Positions 55,553-64,000 of a DNA stretch of 64,000 nt are shown here, one piece after another. The position numbers and the translations under genes are program-made. Under the pieces are notes generated by a model. That model made no database searches, was not told the origin of the DNA, and saw nothing but the letters and a program-made list of their open reading frames with translations. Origin of the DNA: Arbacia lixula (Eukaryota > Echinodermata > Echinoidea > Arbacioida > Arbaciidae); contig OZ022596.1 of assembly GCA_963669155.1 (NCBI GenBank), positions 17,278,379-17,342,378 on the forward strand, in the 5' to 3' direction. Within the stretch, counting starts at the first letter, position 1. The number at the start of each line of letters is the position of its first letter.

Positions 55553-56480
55553 TTAATTGGTTGAGTACCTTAGTCTTATTTATGCTAAACCCAAAGGTGA
55601 CACTTGAGTTTGAATAAGAATTAGATGTGTCATAGAGTCTGCAAGCCAGACTAACCACAAGCTCCCAGCATGACCCAATACATTGGAACTCTTAGACAGG
55701 ATTATATTAATGTGGATGAAATTAGGCTTACAAATGCATCAGGTGAAAATTGAAATATCATGTTTTATAAACACATATATAATATACATATAATACAAAG
55801 TCGATTTTTATAAGATATCCTGGAAAATAAACACGCAGACCTGATGTTGTAGTCAAACAGGATAGGGTAATAAGGTTGAGACTAGAGACATTAAACCACA
55901 ATCTGACCTCAAGCCCACATCACTATTCAAGCACAGAGCCGCAGGCTAAAAATAACATCATGTCATATAAGAATTACAACACAACAATCTATGCAACATA
56001 CAAAAATATGCACCTAAATAACTTTAGATAGTGCTTGCATTGCAATTTAGTTTTCATATTTATGTCATTTCATATTCTTTCATTCCTGTGTATGGGATCA
56101 AAATAATATTAAACAATAATCTTTATGGCAATTTAAAAAGTGAAGAAAAAAAGTAAGTCCAATCAATTCATAATTAAACGCACTTATGCTTTTGATGAGA
56201 TATTGGATATTACTGCCAAGATATTTTTTTTGGTTGACTTGATTTTCAGGTAAAAACTTCTTTCGCAGCTTTTGTGGAAGCTGTCTAAAAACATGTAAAG
56301 ATATCCAATGTATATCATGATGGGGAAAACTGGAGTACGACTACGGCAAGTGGGCAAGGACGGACACAGAAAAAAACAGGTTACTGAGCCCAAATAGATG
56401 GACTTATGAAGGGAGGGGGGGGGGGGGCAGATAGTATCAAGATACTCAGAGGGATAACAGTAGCAGGCTGGGACAGAGAG
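55553..56480. other. No feature recognised
   Basis: AT-rich intergenic sequence, with a poly-G run at 56416-56428. No exon or repeat recognised. Confidence 0.5.
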
Positions 56481-56498
56481 CATAAGAATGAGAGAGAG

Positions 56499-56557
<59 letters not shown>

Positions 56558-56623
56558 TAGAGAGAGAGAGGCATGGAGAGAGAGATAGAGAGGGACAAAG
56601 AGAGAGAGAGAGAGAGAGGCATG

Positions 56624-56662
<39 letters not shown>

Positions 56663-56663
56663 G

Positions 56664-56707
<44 letters not shown>

Positions 56708-56800
56708 TGGAGAGAGAGAAAGCAAGAGACAGAGAACGGGGTGGGGGCAAAGGAAGAGAGAGACAGAGAGACAGACAGAAAGAGAGAAAGAGAGACAGGG
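56481..56800 (+). repeat. (GA)n tract with GGCATGG interruptions
   Basis: About 320 bp of GAGAGA with AGAGGCATGGAGAGAGAGA recurring four to five times. Frames on both strands are artefacts. Confidence 0.96.
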
Positions 56801-57189
56801 AGACACTCATGACTACCACTGAACTTTCCTTTCAATGCCCTCAGTTTGCAATCTCTGTCCAGGATGGATCAGGTTGTCAGGATACCCAACACATTTCAAC
56901 AATATTCAGAAAAGCATTTATACCCACTTTGAGCCAGAGCAGCATTGCAACCCCAGCAGTGTTGTAGCCTTGTCACTCAGACTCGCTATCATTTGTTTAA
57001 AATATTTTAACCTGTTTAATGTATTTTACACATTATTTGATGGTCTTGGTTTAGGTCTTAGTTTGGGTCTGAAGTGCTTGTGGCTGTTTGATATACTGGC
57101 TTCATTCTGTGAAACATACCCCTCGGGAAGAAGAGTGCCTCGCCCACTGATGAAGGGGTGACCCTGGTCAAAGCAGATTCAATAAATAA

Positions 57190-57482
57190 ATGGGGGGAAC
57201 CTCCTACCCCCCCCCCCTCCCCACCCACCCTCTGCCTAGATCTGTCACTGATTGGTTGATTGAGACACCTGATTCAATAATTAAATGGTACATGGGACAA
57301 TGGGACAATGGGAAATTAAATGAGACACCAGATTCAATAATTAAATGGGACATGGGACAATGGGACAATGGGAAATTAAATGAGACACCAGATTCAATAA
57401 TTAAATGGGGGGCACCTCCTACCCCCCCCCCCCCCCCACCCTCTGCCTAGATCTGTCACTGATTGGTTGATTGAGACACCTG
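57190..57482. repeat. Nested tandem duplication with poly-C
   Basis: CTGCCTAGATCTGTCACTGA (57231 and 57442) flanks two copies of GATTCAATAATTAAATGGGA with ACATGGGACAATGGGACAAT. Two poly-C runs lie at 57210 and 57424. The outer block and the inner block were duplicated separately. Confidence 0.88.
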
Positions 57483-58404
57483 TCATCAGCATGTTGACAG
57501 ATCATGGAATCTCTGTTTGCTGTGTCTTCTCTCTTATCTGCAGGTTTTAATCAAGATCCCAGAGTCCACAGTGCTGAGATGTGTAGACAGAAGCCAGCTT
57601 GTGCTGTGATTGATACATAGAGACAAGGCCTTGTGCTGTGATTGATATATGCTAGATGGTCAATATCTCACAGCTTCTCAGAATGGACTCTGAACTTCAA
57701 GGTGTCATCATGCAATAGCTGTGTATATGAACATGAATAGCTCAAATAATGCTGTATTCGCTGCCTCCCTTTTTTCGGGCTATTTCGCGGATCGAGAAGT
57801 AATAATAATATGACTACTAACAATATTGCTGCAAGCGAATCTTATAAGCTGTGTTGTGCATCACACTCTGGCTTGTGCTTCTGTGATCACAATGTTCATG
57901 TGGCTTTAGTGGAACATGTCACCATCACATGTTTACTCTAGCTATGGCTGTGAGGAGTAGATCCAGCTGTCTAAAACAACTCAATATTATAGCTTTTTTC
58001 GGAGGATATGAACAGTGTTCTTAGAGGTTTGCTGGAAAATTTCTTACTGATGCGCATTGGTAATGATGTCAGTATTATCATGATTATGGTTATTGGGGAA
58101 AGCAATTTCAATAGGAAACATTTTACTGCCAGATTCATAACCTATTTTTCCAATTGTGTAATTGTACTTTTCCATAAAACTTCCAGATATTTCTGCATCT
58201 TACAGGTTGGCTTTGTTTATGTTTGTGAACACAGCCCCCCCCCCCCCCCCCCTTCCCTACTTCCATGAAGCCCCCATCACTATCAGCCGGACCACTCAAT
58301 TTGATCAATGTCTAGACACAAACAAAGACCAGACAGACTTTATCCACCTTCAATGTCACCCTTCAGCTTTCTGCTGAGGCAGTCACTCCTCCAACCTCGC
58401 TCTG
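57483..58404. other. No feature recognised
   Basis: Non-coding; a poly-C run at 58236-58253. Short frames here have no recognisable protein features. Confidence 0.5.
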
Positions 58405-58775
58405 CCTACCAGCGCCCCACCCACCCACCTGTCTAGCACCCCACCCACCTGTCTAGCACCCCACCCACCTGTCTAGCACCCCACCCACCTGTCTAGCACC
58501 CCTCCCACCTGTCTAGCACCCCGCCCAACTGTCTAGTGCCCCACCCACCTGTCTAGCACCCCGCCCACCTGTCTAGCACCCCACCCACCTGTCTAGCACC
58601 CCTCCCACCTGTCTAGCACCCCTCCCACCTGTCTAGCACCCCACCCACCTGTCTAGCACCCCACCCACCTGTCTAGTGCCCCACCCACCTGTCTAGCACC
58701 CCACCCACCTGTCTAGCACCCCACCCACCTGTCTAGCGCCCCGCCCACCTGTCTAGCACCCCGCCCACCCGCCCC
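58405..58775. repeat. 20-bp C-rich array, about 18 copies
   Basis: Units CACCCCACCCACCTGTCTAG with CCTCCC, CCGCCC and GTGCCCC variants. Confidence 0.97.
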
Positions 58776-58984
58776 CGCAATATTACCATGACAATATAGC
58801 TTTACTATAATATTATTACCATAATAATAGAACATACTGTATGTCTACATATAATAATACATTGTTCATATATGCACCCCATGAGCATAAGAACCAACAC
58901 CAATTATGTTCAGAACCTTTTTTTTTTTTTTTTACTAATTACAATACATTTTGATTCAATCATTTTCTAAATGACTCCTGCATG

Positions 58985-59122
58985 ACAGGCATGACTGACA
59001 TCAATGACACATGCATCTTGATACCACAGCATCAATGACACATGCATCTTGATACCACAGCATCAATGACACATGCATCTTGATACCACAGCATCAATGA
59101 CACATGCATCTTGATACCATGG
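58985..59122. repeat. 31-bp tandem repeat, 4 copies
   Basis: Units ATCAATGACACATGCATCTT with GATACCACAGC. The last copy reads ACCATGGC. Confidence 0.92.
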
Positions 59123-60531
59123 CAGAATATGCAGAAGCAAACAGGCAAGTCTCAAAGTAAAAATGTTGCAATTTGCAACAATATGTGTATAACATGGAAA
59201 GATCAAGTGAACAAATCTTGACAAATTGTATCTTAAATAAAATAACATCTAACTCATAAAATATGAATAAAACAATGATGTTTAGAAAAGGAAGAAATCT
59301 GAAGAAAAATATTACCATAAATTTCAGTGAACCATTAACATAGAAATAATGAAATACTCAAATCTCTTTTGCTTAATTACAGAGGCAAGGACCACATTCA
59401 TGTAAGAGAGTACAAACTTCTTATTATTCCTATAAATGGAATAATGTATGATACAATATCTGGCTCCTGACCAATGAGGAGCTGCTACACTGCAACACAC
59501 AGCAGCTGTCCAGTGTGGTCAGGGCGCCCTCACTGACAGCGTGTGGTCAGGGCGCCCTCACTGAAAGCGTGTGGTCTAACCAGCTCTGTAAGCTACTCAT
59601 AAAGAGTAGAACATTTTGATCAGCTCACACAGAGCACAGTAATAAATCTGATTTGCCTAGAATACCTTCTTTCAATACATATTATGGCTTGCTATGATTA
59701 TATTCTTGCACAAATAAAAAAAATGCTCTATTAATAAGAGAATCACGGCACAGCAGTTTCCATGGTGATCCATTGGCGCACTTTATCCAATTTAAAGAAT
59801 TCATTTACCAGAAGAGCATTTTGAGCCCAGTGTAGACATAAGTTGTTGGAAGCGTCATGATAACTAAAATATAGCTAAAATCATTACAAAAGCAATCATA
59901 CACTGCACAAATGAGATGGATAAAAAAATATACCTCTGTATGTTTCCATGCAGTGTTTGCCAAATGTGACTCTACATCACACACTCAGCCTACTGTGTGA
60001 GGATGTCATTCACACAATCTCCAGTCTATTCTGCTTGTGGATGCACAGTGACTTGCTTGTCACATACCTGCTGCCAGCAAGATGCAATCACAAATCAAGA
60101 GAGCCTCTGTTATCCGTTTGCACTGTGTGGTACTTTGAAGTTTTCAGTGGTCATCCCTGGTGTGGTCATCTGTGATATGGTCATCAGTGGTCATCCATGA
60201 TATGGTATTCGGTACACCCAATGCTCTTGGGTAGTCTTGATGTGTCAGTGGATCCTTCTCCTACTAACCTCCCCCACCATCCACCTGCTCATCAGCACCT
60301 CCAAGACTGCATCAGCTGCTACCATGGCAACGGCATGCATCCATGCAGCATCTCAGACATGTATCGGTAACCAGCACCTTTATTTAAATCCACTATGATT
60401 CCCCCTGAATATTCATCAGATATTATAACTGTCATCCACACAACCAGCCATCAGATATTACTTTCTCATGAATATTCATCAGCTGCTACCTTATGAATAC
60501 CAGTCAGCCGTGGTCCCTTCATGAATATGCA
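59123..60531 (-). other. Presumed 3' flank / 3' UTR of SPRYD3
   Basis: No separate gene seen. GTGTGGTCAGGGCGCCCTCA is duplicated at about 59513-59572. A minus-strand AATAAA lies at 60384-60379. Confidence 0.45.
60379..60384 (-). terminator. Candidate polyadenylation signal, SPRYD3
   Basis: AATAAA on the minus strand about 150 bp after the SPRYD3 stop codon. Motif and position only. Confidence 0.45.
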
Positions 60532-60669
60532 TCATCCACTGAGAGGTTGGAGGTCAACCCGCACCTTCTCGTCTGGGCTGAGGAGGCCGACGGTCGGGTA
60601 GAAGCCTCCAGGAGGAATGGTGACGTGCTCCCGGCGCCCAATGGTGGTGCCATTCCTAGTGAAGAACAC
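60532..60669 (-). CDS. SPRYD3: SPRY domain-containing protein 3, terminal exon (partial gene)
   Basis: Acceptor TTTCTTTGTCAG, then 45 codons and TGA at 60534-60532. The peptide VFFTRNGTTIGRREHVTIPP followed by GGFYPTVGLLSPDEKVRVDL and QPLSG corresponds to the C-terminus of human SPRYD3 (VFFTRNGKIIG, GGFFPTIGMLS, EKVKVDLHPLSG). This is the end of the second B30.2/SPRY domain, a protein-interaction fold; the cellular role of SPRYD3 is poorly defined. Upstream exons must lie beyond the right edge, since none is seen in 60.8-64 kb, which holds a transposase relic. The exon's own acceptor and first ~45 nt are duplicated just upstream (see repeat at 60670-60805). Confidence 0.88.
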   Translation of the reverse strand: MFFTRNGTTIGRREHVTIPPGGFYPTVGLLSPDEKVRVDLQPLSG

Positions 60670-60805
60670 CTGACAAAGAAACCCAAGACAATGTTTATAG
60701 CATGGATGAATGGTGACGTGCTCACGGCGCCCAATGGTAGTACCATTCCTAGTGAAGAACACCTGACAAAGAAACCCAAGACAATGTTTATAGCATGGAT
60801 GAATG
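60606..60805 (-). repeat. 93-bp tandem duplication of the SPRYD3 acceptor and exon start
   Basis: TCAG|GTGTTCTTCACTAGGA occurs with exon starts at 60669 and 60762, exactly 93 bp (31 codons) apart; a third partial copy begins near 60799. The segment between has no stop codon in frame, so use of the outer acceptor would add 31 residues beginning VFFTRNGTTIGRREHVTI. Confidence 0.93.
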
Positions 60806-61532
60806 GTGACATACTCATATGGCCAACATTTCTTGAGTTAAAATGTCATGTATGATGTCATTAATGATGTCATATATTATCATTACATCAAGTTAGGAAG
60901 AAGTTTGGTCCAACATCTCTTGAGTTACAATGTCATATATCGCAAATTTTGATGAAATTTATTTTTTTTGATAAATGTCAAGTTTAAGATGTAATACATC
61001 TTCTAATAACCACAGGAGTTGCAAAATCTTAAAAGAAAATGTCAAAATTTAACTTTTTGAAAACCTTGTATCTTTTGCCTCCTCAAATGATAATATGATA
61101 AAACCTCGTAAGTCAGATATGAGATTGTCTTTCTTCTAAAATTAGCAATATTGTACTGATAAAAACATCAGTTACTGCGTAAATATACAGCACCGTGCAT
61201 CAGATGCAAAGCGCAGTGGAGCAGCTAAAAGCTGCCGCGTGCTAACTGCAGTGCACAAGCGCGCAACTAAAATTTGCAGCGCCCCCGCATAGCTGTGCAC
61301 ATCGACTGCTCTATTCTGAAGTGTGAGACAATACTAGGCTTTAAAAGACTGATATGGTTTAGAAGGGAAAACTAAAAAGAAAACATTATTAACTGTTCAA
61401 CTTTTTATTAATCGCTATGGATTTATTAGTTTAATCAAACATGAATATCTTTTTTTTTTTTTTTTTTTTTTTTTTGAAGTATGGATCAAAATACGATTTA
61501 ATTCTCTCTGTTTCAACATAGATAGGAGAAAG

Positions 61533-63850
61533 ATGGATAGGTTCTGGAGGGGGGTTCAGATACTTGCTCTCAGCAAGGGAGAGACTCCACACTACTTAGC
61601 AGGACTCAGCAAGAAACGGCCTGGCATGCCTGGCAAGAGAAACAACCACCACTCAAATGACTCAGAACTGGACTCTGATTCTGAAGTGGATTCTTTTGTG
61701 AGGATGCTGGACCTGAGGGCACGAGAAATGTCACAAGAAATATCATCCGGTTTGCGACTGAAAAAGTGCGAATCTGGTCACAAATCAATTTCAAATGATT
61801 CGTCAATTCTTATTTTATCTATTGCTTAATTTTATTTTCTATGGGGGGAGGGGGAGGGGGTTTCAAGAGTTATGTTTGAGTTTATTTAGAGTCATGTACT
61901 TAGTGCTGGCTCAGGGTATTACATGTGCACACTCCCCTTTCTTAATAATCATTGTTTCACTTGATTTGATAAATTCCTACAGCCACAGGCGGAGAAATGG
62001 ACCCAAACATTGAAAATTGCAAGAAGCAAACATTGGGCCCATCAAACTGGGAGTCTAATGTAAAAAAGGAGGTTAAGGGAAAAGCAAGAAGGATATCAAT
62101 GCAAGAAAACCAAAACACGACACTGCCGAGATATCACTGGAGATCAGACAAAAAGCATTTTTCATGAAATGTGGGCTGTTTTAAACTGGCGGCAAAAGCG
62201 AGTAAAAGTATGAGATCAAGTTGGAAAAAGACCAGTTAAACAACGAACAAAGATCGGTGCTTTGTTTTATTTCCTGAAAGTGGACGGTGCTAGGAAGCCT
62301 GTGTGTAAGAGCATGTTTCTACATACAGTTGGTTTGACATAAGCAGTCCAAACACTACACAAGATCAGAAGAAGATATGCACTTTCTCAGAACAGAGTTC
62401 CTCCAGAAACTGCCCAAGTTGCCCTCTCATTACTGTAGGGCGTCGTCCTCAAGGCTGTACGTACAGCCCATAATCACGACAAAGAGCCAGTTGCACCAAT
62501 TGTACACTGACAAATGTAAGCAGGAAGGGAGAAAACTGTTGTCAAAATAATACTATGTGAAGAGTTAGACAAGATGAATATCAGCATATTTCATCCACAA
62601 AAGGATCAGTGTGACACGTGCATATCCCACGATGTGGGTAATGTTGATGATGCTGAGTATTAAAATCATGCAGAGGAAGCACGGAATGATACAGAACATG
62701 TGAAGGTTGAAGAAGAATCAAAGACACACGATCATCACCATGGACCTTTAATTAGTTCTACTGGCTCCATGTCTGTTAGTGCTAGTGTGTATAGATGTCA
62801 CCCTATATGATGTAAGATCACTAGCATCAGCGGTGTATTACAGAACCAAACTATGCATTCACTATTTCACCCTATACGATGTAAGATCAGTAGCATCAGC
62901 GGTGTATTACAGAACCAAACTATGCATTCACTATTTCATCCTATACGATGTAAGATCACTAGCATCAGCGGTGTATTACAGAACCAAACTATGCATTCAC
63001 TATTTCATCCTATATGATGTAAGATCACTAGCATCAGCGGTGTAATACAGAACCAAACTATGCATTCACTATTTCATCCTATATGATGTAAGATCACTAG
63101 CATCAGCGGTGTAATACAGAACCAAACTATGCATTCACTATTTCATCCTATACGATGTCAGATCAATAGCATCAGCGGTGTATTACAGAACCAAACTATG
63201 CGTTCACTATTTCACCCTATAGAATGTTAGATCACGTGAGGCCGTGTGTCAAGTTTGATATGAGGGGGAGGGAGGTATTAGAGTGAGTGAATTTGCTTTA
63301 TGTATCATTGATTATCTCAATAAGCATCAGCAATAAGAAAACTACACTATCTATAGCGATGGTTGTAAGTATCAAAATCAAATTGTGGTGCTTTGCAATA
63401 CTTTCAGTCAGTTTGCCAAAATGTACAAGAAAACAGTCAAACAAAAAATACTGGTACGAGGACATACCCAGATGGAGGTAGAGAACAAAATCAAATCACG
63501 AGCAGCTATCTACTGACCAGCTGATTACTTGGCAATCATGGAATCTGCACGCAAAGAATATCCTTTCAGAGTGAAATGTCAGTGACGAGATCTTGAAGGA
63601 TTATACTCGATTATACTTGATGCGCATGCTCTGAAATACACAGGAGGCGAGATCAAATACAAACTGATGTTTTCAGATGACTGGAAAGATCTCCCACGTC
63701 CTCGTCAAGAGTCAAGACAGAGCATGACTGATGATGACGTCACACCCCCACAGCTCTATGAATCTTCTCTCAAAATCACTGATAGCAAATATAACCATTT
63801 ACAGCAACTGAAAGCAGGATCCCAGCAGTTTACCATGCAAGTGTGTATGT
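61533..63850 (+). pseudogene. Decayed transposase-like gene
   Basis: Conceptual translation on the + strand shows scattered pieces of a transposase-like family common in invertebrate genomes: AEKWTQTLKIARSKHW (61988 onward), a block with TKSIFHEMWAVLNWRQKR (~62150), YFLKVDGARKPVCKSMFLHT (~62266), FHPQKDQCDTC (~62588, a Cys-knuckle FxPxKDxCxxC), VYYRTKLCIHYFTLYDV (in the 69-bp array), ILVRGHTQMEVENKIKSRAA (63449 on) and ADYLAIMESARKEYPFRV (~63521). In-frame stops (for example TGA at 63513-63515 and 63583-63585) and frame changes show it is dead. The open frame 61533-61829 (acidic, SELDSDSEVDSFVRMLDLRA) may be its N-terminus, joined through an acceptor at about 61980. Family name uncertain. It probably lies inside a SPRYD3 intron in opposite orientation. 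Confidence 0.6.
62800..63230 (+). repeat. 69-bp (23-codon) array derived from transposase coding sequence, 6 copies plus partial
   Basis: Unit starts (CCTAT) at 62802, 62871, 62940, 63009, 63078, 63147 and 63216, spaced exactly 69 bp. In frame the unit reads LYDVRSLASAVYYRTKLCIH YF. The first three copies stay open; copies four and five gain TAA by a T-to-A change (GTGTAATAC). The repeated segment is a conserved block of the surrounding transposase-like pseudogene. Confidence 0.93.
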
Positions 63851-63900
63851 GTGTTTGTGTGTGTGTGTGCACATATATGGTTGTGTGGGTGTGAATGTAC
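63840..63900 (+). repeat. (GT)n microsatellite
   Basis: GTGTGTATGTGTGTTTGTGT and similar, short and imperfect. Confidence 0.85.
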
Positions 63901-64000
63901 GTGCGCACATGCGCGTATCTTTCACAAAAATTAGCGTAGGTATTGAAATCATATTATACAACACCTGCAAAAACTGCGTATCTCAATTCAGATCCACCAA

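Noticed and set aside
56184-56835. Open frames of up to 211 codons through the GA tract
   Set aside because: Low-complexity dinucleotide repeat read in several frames.
1-64000. tRNA, rRNA or other structured RNA genes
   Set aside because: I looked for tRNA A/B-box pairs and rRNA-like conserved blocks and saw none that I could support by eye; a covariance-model scan would be needed to exclude them.

Overview
The window is eukaryotic and almost certainly comes from a marine deuterostome invertebrate, most likely an echinoderm such as a sea urchin. The reasoning is inference: genes have short exons and kilobase introns with GT-AG junctions, the proteins are clear animal orthologues (ATG101, an ELOVL6-like elongase, SPRYD3, CD225/dispanin), non-coding DNA is AT-rich, and it is packed with miniature inverted-repeat elements, foldback elements, minisatellites and (CT)n/(GA)n tracts. 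Species cannot be fixed without a database search.

Layout. 1-2395 is a ~73-bp satellite. 3939-11412 (+) holds two exons of a CD225/dispanin membrane-protein gene whose first exon is not seen; its 7.2-kb intron carries a 53-bp array, an ~84-100-bp array and many MITEs. 11.4-22.2 kb has no recognised gene: MITEs, a CT tract, a 71-bp satellite and scattered repeats. 22282-25869 (+) is a second, apparently complete three-exon dispanin paralogue. 26-31 kb is repeats. 32913-39350 (-) is a complete seven-exon ATG101 gene (218 codons, the same length as human ATG101 as I recall it), bracketed by minisatellites at both ends. 39.8-48 kb is transposon-derived: a ~1-kb TIR element, nested foldbacks and a LINE 3' end on the minus strand. 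48913-49836 (+) is an intronless ELOVL6-like elongase with a long 3' region. 51.7-60.5 kb is repeats without a recognised gene. 60532-60669 (-) is the terminal exon of SPRYD3, the rest lying beyond the right edge. 61.5-63.85 kb (+) is a decayed transposase-like gene inside the presumed SPRYD3 intron.

The unusual theme is tandem duplication seeded on splice junctions. Of about 20 junctions that I can place, five lie inside tandem repeats that copy the junction itself: the dispanin-1 exon donor (30 copies, 53 bp), the same intron's acceptor (3 copies, 74 bp), the ATG101 first-coding-exon donor (2 copies, 74 bp), the ATG101 penultimate-exon donor (7 copies, 117 bp), and the SPRYD3 last-exon acceptor (2 copies, 93 bp, in frame). 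The ATG101 stop codon is also part of a ~27-copy 68-bp array, and a conserved transposase coding motif has become a 69-bp (23-codon) minisatellite. These arrays create rows of decoy splice sites in otherwise ordinary genes.
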